This document shows, piece after piece, positions 19,623 to 29,861 of a DNA stretch of 64,000 bases (its first letter is position 1; each line of letters starts with the position of its first letter). The stretch lies in the NCBI RefSeq assembly GCF_001310815.1, contig NZ_BAZK01000011.1:124001-188000 (forward strand), in the 5' to 3' direction. The notes under the pieces were generated by a model that searched no databases, was not told the origin of the DNA, and was given only the letters and a program-made list of their open reading frames with translations. Position numbers and translations under genes: made by a program. Origin of the DNA: Pseudovibrio denitrificans JCM 12308. GTDB taxonomy: Bacteria; Pseudomonadota; Alphaproteobacteria; Rhizobiales; Stappiaceae.

Positions 19623-20030
19623 CTACAGCTCTTCTCCATTCACCATCGACCAATGATGAGGTTGCAGTTCTCGCAGACTCTTGAAGATCAACTGATTGTC
19701 CGTGTTGGAAATGGCTGCGAGAACGTCTCCACCCCAATGGACAAGCCGTTCCTGACAAATCCCGCAAGGTGTCAAAACAACAAAGGGGTTATTCTCGTCT
19801 TCGCGGTAGATGCAAAGAGAATGAGTAACGGTCTCATTCAGCTTATGAGCCTCCAAAATAGCGCCAACTTCCATACAAAGAGACAGCCCGTCGTTTTTGG
19901 TGTCCGGCGCTATACTGGTGAGGATCTTTCCACTGTCAGTCCTGACAGATGCCGCTCCACCCCAACCAGTAGGATAACGCCGCTCAATCAGCAGCCTGGC
20001 TTCATCAAATAATGATTGCTCAATGGTCAT
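19623..20030 (-). CDS. Cytidine/blasticidin-S deaminase-like protein
   Basis: The 135-residue protein has the zinc-dependent cytidine deaminase fold. The first zinc motif is LCMEVGAI, where C-x-E supplies the Cys ligand and catalytic Glu, and the second is TPCGICQERL (PCxxC). It resembles blasticidin-S deaminase-like members more than housekeeping Cdd, because the first motif has Met between Cys and Glu. Possible substrates are cytidine analogues or other aminopyrimidines, and this cannot be decided from sequence. It converges on tyrS. Confidence 0.75.
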   Translation of the reverse strand: MTIEQSLFDEARLLIERRYPTGWGGAASVRTDSGKILTSIAPDTKNDGLSLCMEVGAILEAHKLNETVTHSLCIYREDENNPFVVLTPCGICQERLVHWGGDVLAAISNTDNQLIFKSLRELQPHHWSMVNGEEL

Positions 20031-20159
20031 TTGTAAGATTTTTGGCAGGTTAGAAGTTCAGAGAGGCTACAAAGTATATGTGACATAGGGAGTGCTTGAG
20101 ACCATAATTCGTAGACTGATATAATCTTGATTCTCAAATGATTTTTTATTGGGGCTCCT

Positions 20160-21047
20160 GTGAGTAAATTTTTAACTTTTCTTCCCCTTGCTGAACCAGT
20201 TCATTTATCTGAAGCCAAACTTTTTAGTGGTGCGACTGGGACCTACTTAGGTCAGCCATTTCTTCTTGAAAGTGTTTCTTCTGATGACCCGAACAAAGAG
20301 GCCCGACTTGTGAAAGTAAATGGCTTCATGTTCGTCATCATGAATATGGGTTTTCCGCTCCCTTTTGAATCTTACGAGGAAGCTGTTCAAATTGATAACC
20401 TTTGGCCAGAAGCAAAGACGATAATTGACACCAACAAATCACATATAATCCTGAGTGTTTTTGAGAAACCTACATCACCTAGTGACTTGTTAAATGCAGC
20501 TAAAGCAATGGCTCTCTTCGCAGCATATTTGTGCGATCTTCTTCCAATTCAAGCCAAATTAACCGCAGATGCCAAAACCGTTGCTTCACCTAAGCAGGTA
20601 AGATTAGAAGCCGAGTACCTAGGTCAGGATAATCTGCCGATTTCTTGGACATCCTTTCAATATTTCAATGGAGGTTTGTCACATAAGGGGGATCAAAAGA
20701 TTGTAACTGTTTCGAACGGTCTGAAGCCCTTTATTGGAAGAGAACTCGAAACTCCAGCAATGGAAGGTGTTACGGAGAAAACATCTGCGTTTCTATTTGA
20801 CCTTGCCATTTACTTAATCAAAAACGGTTTGGTTGTTAAGCACGGTGATACAGTTGGCCAAACAGAAGGGCAGATGATTAAGGTATTTCATAAGCCTTCT
20901 GGGTTACGAGAAGATACTCCAATTCTTCTTGTGGAGTTTTCTTCAACGGAAGAAGAGGCCTTTAAGACTGTAGCAGCACAAGAACAAGCGCAACCAGCGC
21001 CACTTGTACGTAGACCTCGAAGACCATTTGGTAAACGTAACAGATAG
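20160..21047 (+). CDS. Hypothetical protein, DUF4261-like, AT-rich gene
   Basis: The 295-residue protein has no signal peptide or clear membrane span. The WTSFQYFNGG segment and the following GLKPFIGRELE and TSAFLFDLAIYLIKNG stretches recall DUF4261 proteins, whose role is unknown. The tail (VRRPRRPFGKRNR) is strongly basic. The start is GTG at 20160 after GGGGCTCC. The coding sequence is visibly richer in A and T, with more TTT, AAA and ATT codons than its neighbours, which suggests relatively recent acquisition. It is followed at once by the ccrM terminator on the other strand. Confidence 0.65.
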   Translation: MSKFLTFLPLAEPVHLSEAKLFSGATGTYLGQPFLLESVSSDDPNKEARLVKVNGFMFVIMNMGFPLPFESYEEAVQIDNLWPEAKTIIDTNKSHIILSVFEKPTSPSDLLNAAKAMALFAAYLCDLLPIQAKLTADAKTVASPKQVRLEAEYLGQDNLPISWTSFQYFNGGLSHKGDQKIVTVSNGLKPFIGRELETPAMEGVTEKTSAFLFDLAIYLIKNGLVVKHGDTVGQTEGQMIKVFHKPSGLREDTPILLVEFSSTEEEAFKTVAAQEQAQPAPLVRRPRRPFGKRNR

Positions 21048-21050
21048 CTC

Positions 21051-21082
21051 AAAAAAAGCCCCCGCCGGTGAGGGCAGGGGCC
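21051..21082 (-). terminator. Rho-independent terminator of ccrM
   Basis: Read on the minus strand, a 9-bp GC-rich stem GCCCCTGCC / GGCGGGGGC (one wobble) with a 6-base loop is followed by seven T residues. It lies 80 bases after the ccrM stop and abuts the end of the convergent gene. Confidence 0.85.
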
Positions 21083-21164
21083 AAGTCATATGGATATGAA
21101 GCAGGATCAATGATGAACCCTGTAAAACAGCCAGACCGTTTGCCTGACTGAAAGAGCTGCAGCG

Positions 21165-22460
<1,296 letters not shown>

Positions 22461-22623
22461 TTGGGGTAGAGGTTTATGAGGAGTTAAAATGGCGAAAATG
22501 GAGAGCTAAAATATTTTTTTGAGAGTCAAGCTTTTTTGCTGGCTAAAACGAACAAGGTAAACGCACTGCGGGGACAGCGGGCAAATCGGTTAATCAGTGT
22601 GGCAAAGCTCCCGTAACGGACAG

Positions 22624-22657
22624 CGCAAAAAGAAAGCGCGCCATAATAGACGCGCTT
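22624..22657 (-). terminator. Rho-independent terminator of the GDPD gene
   Basis: On the minus strand, AAGCGCG pairs with CGCGCTT around a 10-base loop, and TCTTTTTG follows. It lies just after the stop of the glycerophosphodiester phosphodiesterase gene. Confidence 0.7.
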
Positions 22658-22689
22658 CCCAAATTGCAAATCAGTGCGAGGAGAGGAGC

Positions 22690-23910
22690 TTACTCAATCC
22701 CCATACAGTTGGCATAGAAGGTAACTGTTGCTGGCCAGTCAGAGAACACGCCGCTCACCTTTACATCCTGCGCCAAAACATCCAGCAGCTCGTAAACGCT
22801 GCCTTCGCTGGTGATCGCATCATTGATGCTGCGGTAGTACCAGCCACCTTTGTTATGGGAGATGAGGCCAGAGCGCTCCAGCGTCCAGGCGAAGATCTTG
22901 ATACCAGCCTCGTTGGCAGCCTTCGCATAAGCAGAAGGAACGATCTTGCTGTCTTCCAGCGTGACGAGCATCCACAGAGGAGGGGAGATGTAGTTGACGC
23001 CCATCTCCTTCAGCTCAGCCATGGATGGCTTGAAGCTGGTCGGATCGGACGTATCAAAGCCCTGCATGCGGAAGCGCCCATCAAGGAACACAGCCTGCTT
23101 GCCAAACTCTGGCTCATTCTTGATCCAGTAAAGCACATCATCAAGGAAGAACGACTGCGGATAAACATCAGAAGCCGGAACACCAGCGGCTTTGTACTCA
23201 TCAATCAGCTTCTGGGCGTAATCTTCCTGACTAAACCCATCAAATGGCATCTCGACACTTGGACGCTTCAACTCTGGTGTAAACTTGGCACCTTGAGCCT
23301 TGAACAGCTCGATGGACTGAGCATGGGTCATCAAAGTCCCGCCAGCACCAGCAGCCGCATAAAGTTCAGTACGCCAATCGGCTGTGCCTTTCAGGAAGTC
23401 CTCAACTGTTGTAGCCGTTGGATCAGAAGCATCCATCTTACCCTTCAGGCCTTCAAACTCAGCCAGAGTGATCTCGGAGGTCCTGCACTCAGCAGTCGCT
23501 TTCTCTCCACCCGCAGCTGCGGTGAATGGCGTCACACAAGTATTAGCCAAATCTGTTGCTAGAATATTTGTGGTGGTTGCCAGATCGTTCTGGGAGTGAC
23601 GGCACACCAGCTGCTTGTCTTTGGTGAAGGTGACATCACATTCCTGCACACCAGCGCCCATCACTGCAGCTGCTTGATAAGATTCTAAAGTATGCTCAGG
23701 AAACTGCAGCGGCGCACCGCGGTGCCCAATGGAGAAACTGGAGGTGGTGGCTGGGTTGCCAATGCAAGCCCGCAGCTTTTCCTTCAGCGGGCTCTCTTGC
23801 ATCTGCTCAACGAGAAAAGCAGGGCGAGGGCCCAGCTGTGCAGCCTGTGCGCTTGCAGTAAGACAAGCGCCTGCCATCAGCCCAAGCGCGGCGGTTCGAA
23901 CAAAGTGCAT
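22690..23910 (-). CDS. Glycerophosphodiester phosphodiesterase family protein, periplasmic
   Basis: GDPD enzymes hydrolyse glycerophosphodiesters to glycerol 3-phosphate and an alcohol. The 406-residue precursor has a signal peptide ending ASAQA near residue 23, so it is exported. The catalytic region [18 protein letters not shown] and the following [18 protein letters not shown] carry the two His and the metal-binding Glu/Asp of the family. The gene has its own terminator and a GGGAGGG ribosome site before the ATG at 23910. A role in scavenging phospholipid headgroups is an inference. Confidence 0.88.
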   Translation of the reverse strand: MHFVRTAALGLMAGACLTASAQAAQLGPRPAFLVEQMQESPLKEKLRACIGNPATTSSFSIGHRGAPLQFPEHTLESYQAAAVMGAGVQECDVTFTKDKQLVCRHSQNDLATTTNILATDLANTCVTPFTAAAGGEKATAECRTSEITLAEFEGLKGKMDASDPTATTVEDFLKGTADWRTELYAAAGAGGTLMTHAQSIELFKAQGAKFTPELKRPSVEMPFDGFSQEDYAQKLIDEYKAAGVPASDVYPQSFFLDDVLYWIKNEPEFGKQAVFLDGRFRMQGFDTSDPTSFKPSMAELKEMGVNYISPPLWMLVTLEDSKIVPSAYAKAANEAGIKIFAWTLERSGLISHNKGGWYYRSINDAITSEGSVYELLDVLAQDVKVSGVFSDWPATVTFYANCMGIE

Positions 23911-24205
23911 AAAAAAGATCCCTCCCGATCATTGAATGCTTTTGCGGTGTGGTGCTGAAAAGAGCGTTGCACCCTTCCTCTGAAATCACACCTTTTAATT
24001 GGGATGTAGTTTTACAGAATAAACTGAAGGGGATAAGGGTAAATATGTAGTCAGATATCGCAATTCTGTGCGCAGAACTGGATCTGACGCTGCGTGAAAA
24101 TATCCTCACTCACTAAAAAATAAATCATATTTGTCTGCGGATTGTCTTGACCCTGTCGTAAACATCCCTCAGATATATAGTGACACGAAAGAGGAGAAAC
24201 CGAAC

Positions 24206-25713
24206 GTGTCGACTATATCCGATAGCGACGTTGTGATGGAAACCCGTTCCATCCGCACGCCTGAAACAATTCCCCTACGATCCTTTAAAGATGCCGCTGA
24301 AGCTGTTGAGCACCTGATCTTCCTGTTTGATCGGGCAACGGACTTTTTGCGCGAGAATTTTAAGTCTGCCGCTCAGGGCAGCATGCCAACAAACCGGGTC
24401 AGAGCATTTTATCCGGAACTTCGTTTTGAAATGTCCAGCCACATCCGCGTGGACACCCGCCTGTCCTATGGATTTGTAGCAAGACCTGGCAAATACAAAA
24501 CCACAATCACCCGGCCTGATCTGTTTAGACATTATCTGGAACACCAGATCGATCTGCTGATCAAGAACCACGGCCTCGAAGTTGAGATCGCTGAGAGTGA
24601 TCAGCCGATTCCGCTGCACTTCGCATTCTATGATGGTGCGCACGTTGAAGGCGCATTGCCAGACAGCGCAGAACGCACACTGCGTGATGTGTTTGATGTG
24701 CCGGATCTGGCGGTTATGGATGATGCCATTTCCAACGGCACCTACCGTGCCAAGGATGGCTTTGAGCCTCTGGCCCCATTCACCGCACCGCGCGTAGATT
24801 ACTCCCTGCATCGTTTGCAGCACTACACCGCAACGGCACCGCGCTACTTCCAGAACTTCGTGCTCTTCACAAACTATCAGTTCTACATTGATGGCTTTGC
24901 GCAGATGGCGAAGGAACTGATCAACGATCCGAACAGCGGATATGTTGCCTTTGTCGAGCCGGGCAATCTCATCACCTACGCTGGCGATAAAGAACCACGC
25001 GAAGGTGTTGCACCGCCGCGTCTGCCACAGATGCCAGCCTATCATCTGCTGCGGGAGGACAACTCCGGTATCACCATGGTGAACATCGGCGTTGGTCCGT
25101 CCAACGCGAAAACCATCACCGACCACATTGCAGTGCTTCGCCCACATGCCTGGTTGATGCTGGGTCACTGCGCTGGACTGAGAAGCAGCCAGCAGCTCGG
25201 TGATTACGTGCTGGCACATGGTTATGTCCGCGAAGACAAGGTGCTCGACGCTGATCTGCCAACATGGGTTCCGATCCCACCACTGGCAGAAGTGCAGGTC
25301 GCACTGGAAGATGCAGTTGAGAAAACCACCGGCTACAGCGGATATGACCTGAAGCGCGTCATGCGCACTGGCACTGTGGCTCCATTGACAACCGCAACTG
25401 GGAATTGCGCGACCACCGCGAGCCGGTACAGCGCTTCTCCCAGTCCCGCGCCATCGCGTTGGACATGGAGTCCGCAACCATCGCCGCCAACGGCTTCCGC
25501 TTCCGTGTTCCTTATGGAACCTTGCTCTGCGTCTCAGACAAGCCGCTGCATGGTGAGCTGAAACTGCCGGGCATGGCGACGGACTTCTACCGCAAGCAGG
25601 TGGATCAGCATCTGGAAATCGGCGTGAAGACCATGGAGATCCTGAGAGAGATGCCATTGGAGCGCCTCCACTCTCGAAAACTCCGCAGCTTCATGGAAAC
25701 CGCTTTCCAATAA
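24206..25713 (+). CDS. amn: AMP nucleosidase, frameshifted as sequenced
   Basis: AMP nucleosidase cleaves AMP to adenine and ribose 5-phosphate. The N-terminal Amn-specific domain (DAAEAVEHLIFLFDRATD, ELRFEMSSHIRVDTRLSYG) is followed by the phosphorylase-like catalytic domain (TMVNIGVGPSNAKT, LGHCAGLR, ALDMESATIAANGF). The frame breaks near 25380: restoring one base in GTGGC-TCCATTGAC rejoins RTGTVAS with IDNRNWELRDHREPV. I chose GTG at 24206 because a strong AAAGAGGAGAA ribosome site lies 9 bases upstream. The frame is open from 24131. With the base restored the product is about 502 residues. Confidence 0.92.
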
Positions 25714-25740
25714 GCACCATTAGGCAGTGACAAGAACAAG

Positions 25741-25765
25741 AAAAGCCGGGCATCGACCCGGCTTT
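25741..25765 (+). terminator. Rho-independent terminator of amn
   Basis: Stem GCCGGG / CCCGGC with A4 on the left and T5 on the right encloses a 6-base loop. It lies 28 bases after the amn stop. Confidence 0.85.
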
Positions 25766-25927
25766 TTGCTGTAAAGAAGCGTTTGCTGCCCCCGAGGCCG
25801 TTTCTCTACAACAACTAATCTGATTGCTGACTTGGCCTCATATGTCCAGGCGCGATAACCTACACCGATTTTCCCAATCCAATTTTCAGTAGATTTTAGT
25901 TCGTCCTATCAAAGAGTGAGACTTATT

Positions 25928-26317
25928 ATGCCATTTAACAAGATCCACGTACCCAAAGCTCTGCCTACCCAAATGTGTCGCTCAATCAGCGAGCAGCTGC
26001 ATGAAAGTCTGGTCGCTACATGCGGCGTTAATCCCAGCGATGATTTCACTTTGGTTTCTCGATACGAACCAGAAGATATGATGTTTCACCCGACTTTCCT
26101 CGGGAACAGAGACCCCAAAGCAACTATCGTGATTGAGATCGCATTGCTAGGCGGGCGTTCTGATGAGCAGAAGGAACACCTTTACAAAGACATGCGCCAA
26201 CGCCTCTCGAACATCGGCTTTGAGCCCAACAACTCCATCATGTTCTTGATCGAAAACAACTCGATCGATTGGTCTTTCAGTGGAGCTGGTTCCGTAAAAA
26301 CAGTGCTGGGACTGTAA
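25928..26317 (+). CDS. Tautomerase family protein
   Basis: The 129-residue protein matches the Tautomerase_2 group: MPFNKIHVPKALP at the N terminus, YEPEDMMFHPTFLG in the middle and IENNSIDWSFSGAG at the end. Starting at ATG 25928 leaves Pro as residue 2, the catalytic base of the tautomerase superfamily after Met removal. The frame is open from 25916 but that would bury the Pro. The natural substrate is unknown. Neighbours amn and mutY are functionally unrelated. Confidence 0.8.
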   Translation: MPFNKIHVPKALPTQMCRSISEQLHESLVATCGVNPSDDFTLVSRYEPEDMMFHPTFLGNRDPKATIVIEIALLGGRSDEQKEHLYKDMRQRLSNIGFEPNNSIMFLIENNSIDWSFSGAGSVKTVLGL

Positions 26318-26365
26318 GGCCAATTAGCTGTACGTTCGGGCTTCCCTGTTTTGGTCAATGATTTT

Positions 26366-27418
26366 CTAAATCACCCCACCCGCCTTCAGCGCTTTCTTCA
26401 TCACCGTTGGCAGAGCTTCCCCTTCAAGCTCATCGGGAGCGGACCACCAGTAGCCCTCTGGCTCGGCGTAGTTCGCTGGAGCCTCCGCCTGCCAGACACT
26501 CATTTCTAGATGGAAGTGGGTAAAGGTGTGCTTCACGTCCTTGGCTGTCCGCACCCACTCCGCCTGAATGGGGGCGGCTGTTAGATCTTCCAGCGCTGCG
26601 TCATCGGACCAGTGTGTGGTGATTGGCTCACTCATTCCGGCAAGCAGGCCTTTATCCTCTCGCTTACGGAGCAGAATGCGTCCCTTGTTATCACTCAGAA
26701 GGAAAGCCATGCCCCGCCGTGTCGGCTTCACCTTCTTCGGCGCTTTGCGCGGCAGCGTGTCTGCAATGCCTTGCTTGCGGCCTTCGCACACCTCCATCCA
26801 TGGACAGATGCCACAGGCTGGTGACTTAGGCGTGCAGATGGTGGCGCCCAGATCCATCATGGCCTGCGCAAAGTCGCCGGGGCGGTCATGGGGCGTCACC
26901 TCAGCCATTAGAGGCTTCACCTCAGCCTTGAGGGCAGGGAGCTCTGTCAGCAACGCATGGCGGCGCGAAAGCACCCGTTCCACGTTGCCATCGACCACGG
27001 CTGCATGCCGTCCAAACGCAATGGTGGAGATCGCCGCAGCGGTGTAAGGACCCACGCCAGGCAGCTTCAAAAGCCGCTCTTCCTCCTCGGGAAAACGTCC
27101 ATTGTGATGCAATTGGACATATTTTGCACACTTATACAGATTTCTTGCACGGGAATAATAACCAAGCCCAGCCCATGCTTTCAGGATATCTTCCTCCTCC
27201 GCATTGGCCATATCTGCAAGTGTTGGCCATGTCTTTATGAAGAGTTCGAAGTAACTTTTTACCGCCGCGACAGTAGTCTGCTGAAGCATGATTTCGGAGA
27301 GCCAGACGTGGTAAGGGTCTGGTTTTACACCGGAAAGTATATCAGCAGGGGCTGTTCGCCATGGCAGTTGGCGAGAATTTCTGTCATACCAGTAAAGAAG
27401 AACTAGATTATCTTGCAT
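26366..27418 (-). CDS. mutY: A/G-specific adenine glycosylase
   Basis: MutY removes adenine mispaired with 8-oxoguanine. The helix-hairpin-helix glycosylase core shows WLSEIMLQQTTV with the catalytic Glu, LPGVGPYTAAAIST (HhH) and VVDGNVERVLSR with the catalytic Asp. The [4Fe-4S] cluster cysteines appear as C-x6-C-x2-C-x5-C in CTPKSPACGICPWMEVC. A C-terminal NUDIX-like domain for 8-oxoG recognition covers about residues 230-340. At 350 residues the length is normal. The gene is divergent from the DUF721 gene, as in many related genomes. Confidence 0.96.
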   Translation of the reverse strand: MQDNLVLLYWYDRNSRQLPWRTAPADILSGVKPDPYHVWLSEIMLQQTTVAAVKSYFELFIKTWPTLADMANAEEEDILKAWAGLGYYSRARNLYKCAKYVQLHHNGRFPEEEERLLKLPGVGPYTAAAISTIAFGRHAAVVDGNVERVLSRRHALLTELPALKAEVKPLMAEVTPHDRPGDFAQAMMDLGATICTPKSPACGICPWMEVCEGRKQGIADTLPRKAPKKVKPTRRGMAFLLSDNKGRILLRKREDKGLLAGMSEPITTHWSDDAALEDLTAAPIQAEWVRTAKDVKHTFTHFHLEMSVWQAEAPANYAEPEGYWWSAPDELEGEALPTVMKKALKAGGVI

Positions 27419-27555
27419 GGTTTTGTGGGTTAACCTTGGTTTTGATCCCTAAATAATTGGGGTTCCCTTGGTAATTCATGGTACCGCGAAAAACGGGACT
27501 AAATTAAAACTAATATAAAGCAATGGTCATATATGTGCCTTAATCTAATGGCGTG

Positions 27556-28091
27556 ATGAAGACGATGAAAGCAACTGCGCAAAATCGGGTTCCCAAAAGA
27601 TCGAGCATCAGCTAAACGAGCTGATCGGTAAGACGATGCACCCTGTCGCGCGCAAACGCGGATTTGCCAGTGCTGATCTTCTCGCCGCTTGGCCCGAACT
27701 TGTCGGCAAGCAGTATCACGGAAAGGTACAGCCCGGTAGGCTTGTCTGGCCAAGAACCAAAAGCTCCGATGGAGAGCCGGTCGCCGAACCTGCAACCCTT
27801 CTTGTTCATGCTGATGGTCCCACTGCTTTGTTCTTCACCCATGAAGCGCCGCAACTGCGTGATCGTATAAATGCCTTTTTGGGCTGGAATGCGGTTGGCC
27901 GCATCAAGGTTGTGCAGCGCCCGGCCCTCAGAACCAAGAAGATCACGCCCAAGCCACTGCGCAAGCTCTCCGAGATTGAAAACCGCCGCATTGAGCAAAA
28001 GGTGGCGCATGTTTCCGATGAGCGTTTGAAGAACGCATTAGAGAAGCTCGGCAAGAACCTCATTGCCCGCACACCTGCAGGTAACTCCTGA
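27556..28091 (+). CDS. DUF721 (DciA-like) protein, frameshifted near its start as sequenced
   Basis: DUF721 proteins resemble the DciA helicase-loading factors, but the role of this one is not proven. The main frame reads MHPVARKRGFASADLLAAWP... from 27636. The region before it, MKTMKATAQNRVPKRSSIS from ATG 27556, is in another frame and ends at a stop at 27613. Restoring one C near 27612 gives SISLNELIGKTMHPVARKRGF, which fits the family N terminus. The C-terminal part is basic with a KLSEIENRRIEQ helix. It is divergent from mutY and upstream of dsbA-smc, the normal arrangement. No strong ribosome site is seen. Confidence 0.75.
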
Positions 28092-28125
28092 TCCCTCAGC
28101 ACGTCTTCTATACGTTTGAAAGTGA

Positions 28126-28617
28126 TTACTGGCTCACAACCAGATCATGACCCTTGGCTGTGTAACCCAGCAGCAGGTCAGGGCGTTCCATCAAAAGATA
28201 GGCCGTGGTGGTTTCCTGCGCATTACGCAGCTCAATGGTATCCCCATTCACCGCCCAAGCTGTCACACTGCTCAATTCTTCATTAGAACAACCGCTTGTC
28301 GCCGCCAGTCCTGAAGGCAGGCCATGGGCTGCCGCAGAAGGGGACGCCACAGCGCCCGCAGCGGACTTGCTAAACTGCACACGGCACGGTGCAACACTGT
28401 TTCCGTTGCCTTCGCTCACCACCCAGTTCGTAGAGGTAAGCGCGCCCAGATCTGCTGTGCCCGTATAGATAATGTTTTGTGTTGCAGGTATAGCTGTTGT
28501 TTCAATCGTCGTTTCTTGAGTAGTTGTAGGTATAGCTTCGACGAAATCTTCAGATACAGAGGCTTGGCAGGCTATCAGTGGAGTGCTGAGAAGCATTAAG
28601 GTAGTCAAGCGCTTCAT
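28126..28617 (-). CDS. Predicted lipoprotein, possible AprI/Inh protease-inhibitor family
   Basis: The 163-residue protein has a lipoprotein signal with lipobox LIAC near residue 17. The mature part starts with a Thr-rich linker and ends with a small domain having NWVVSEG, PCRVQFS, a second Cys (SGC) and VTAWAVNGDTIELRN. This Trp-Cys-Cys-Trp pattern is reminiscent of the AprI/Inh (Omp19-like) metalloprotease inhibitor family of alphaproteobacteria. That assignment is by pattern only. The gene converges on DUF721. Confidence 0.6.
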   Translation of the reverse strand: MKRLTTLMLLSTPLIACQASVSEDFVEAIPTTTQETTIETTAIPATQNIIYTGTADLGALTSTNWVVSEGNGNSVAPCRVQFSKSAAGAVASPSAAAHGLPSGLAATSGCSNEELSSVTAWAVNGDTIELRNAQETTTAYLLMERPDLLLGYTAKGHDLVVSQ

Positions 28618-29126
28618 GGTGTATCCGTATATCTTGTTAGTGAGTTTGGTAAATCTTTAATAACTCATTAATGAGGCAAAAACAAAACAACGCGAAAAAT
28701 TATTGTTGTTTTCCATGCATAAATTCTGTGGGTATGTATTAGCAGTGCAAATTTAATCATGGCAGATATCTGGAAGCAGATTTCGCCAGTTTGCCGCGAA
28801 ACAGCGGAAGTCCTTTGTTTTAAACGAAGAAAATCGATTTCTCCCCTGACGCATACGTCAAACTGGCCGCCTTACCAAAAATTAATATGACTACTCAGGA
28901 TATTCAGTAGCTTCTGACAAGTATTTGCCATAGTTTCCTGAAAACCAATTGTTGCTAAAAAGCGAGTTGTGGGCAGGTGCCGCAAACGGCAGGTGTTCAC
29001 CAGCTTGTGATCAGAGGTCTAAGGGCAGGAGAGGTTATACTCGCACCCGGCCTCTGGCTACCACTGCGATAAAACGTGGTGGGTTAGTAGACAGGGCAAC
29101 ACATAGATAACTTGGGATAGGAAAAC
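28618..29126. other. 509-base intergenic region without a recognisable gene
   Basis: No convincing ORF or RNA gene is seen. A perfect 8-bp inverted repeat AAAACAAC / GTTGTTTT with a 13-base spacer lies at 28684-28712, upstream of the lipoprotein gene. A small TGCCG / CGGCA hairpin lies near 28979-28992. The right end must hold the dsbA promoter and ribosome site (AGGAAAA before GTG 29127). Confidence 0.5.
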
Positions 29127-29768
29127 GTGACACTCTCTCGCCGTAAGTTTCTTGAGCGCACCAGCGCTCTGACAGCAGCTTCTCTCGCATTTGCCGCTAT
29201 GCCAACTGTTGCCTCTGCACAGAGCTACTCTGAATCAGACCTGAACCAGGTTGGCCCACTGGGCGAGAAAGTTATTGGCAGCCCGGACGCGCCAGTCACC
29301 ATCATCGAATACGCTTCTCTGACCTGTGGCCACTGTGCGAACTTCCACAACACCACATATAAAGAGCTGAAGAAGAAATACATCGACACCGGCAAGGTGC
29401 GTTTCATCTTCCGTGAATTCCCGCTGGATACAGTCGCTGCAGCTGGCTTTATGCTTGCGCGCTGTGCACCGGAAGACAAATACTTCGACATTATGACCCT
29501 GATGTTCGAACAGCAGCGCAATTGGGCATTCACCAATGATCCGTACTCCGCCCTGTTGAATATGGGTAAGCAGATCGGTTTCACTGAAGATGCTGTAAAG
29601 GCTTGCTTGACGAATCAGGAAATACTAGACGGAGTAACCAAGGTTCGTGACTACGGTTCAGAAAAGCTGGGCGTAGATTCAACACCGACCTTCTTTATCA
29701 ACGGTGAGAAAGTAAGCGGAGCACTCTCTATTGAGGAGTTCAGCAAGTACGTGGATAAGAATCTGTAA
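29127..29768 (+). CDS. DsbA family thiol-disulfide oxidoreductase, Tat-type signal
   Basis: This periplasmic thioredoxin-fold protein forms or shuffles disulfides in exported proteins. The active site is CGHC in ASLTCGHCANFH, and the cis-Pro loop is DSTPTFFING. The N terminus LSRRKFLERTSAL followed by a hydrophobic stretch and ASAQ is a twin-arginine signal. The length of 213 residues and position just upstream of smc are usual in Hyphomicrobiales-like genomes. The start is GTG at 29127 with an AGGAAAA site. Confidence 0.92.
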   Translation: MTLSRRKFLERTSALTAASLAFAAMPTVASAQSYSESDLNQVGPLGEKVIGSPDAPVTIIEYASLTCGHCANFHNTTYKELKKKYIDTGKVRFIFREFPLDTVAAAGFMLARCAPEDKYFDIMTLMFEQQRNWAFTNDPYSALLNMGKQIGFTEDAVKACLTNQEILDGVTKVRDYGSEKLGVDSTPTFFINGEKVSGALSIEEFSKYVDKNL

Positions 29769-29861
29769 GCAAAGCGGGCAGCCCTCAGGGCTGAACAACC
29801 TGCTCGCAGATCTATGCGCGTATGATCGCTTACACCCTGTTGTAAGAGTAGGGGGCGCTCT

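Noticed and set aside
24275..25657. 460-residue minus-strand frame over amn
   Set aside because: It overlaps a clear AMP nucleosidase gene and shows no recognisable protein features.
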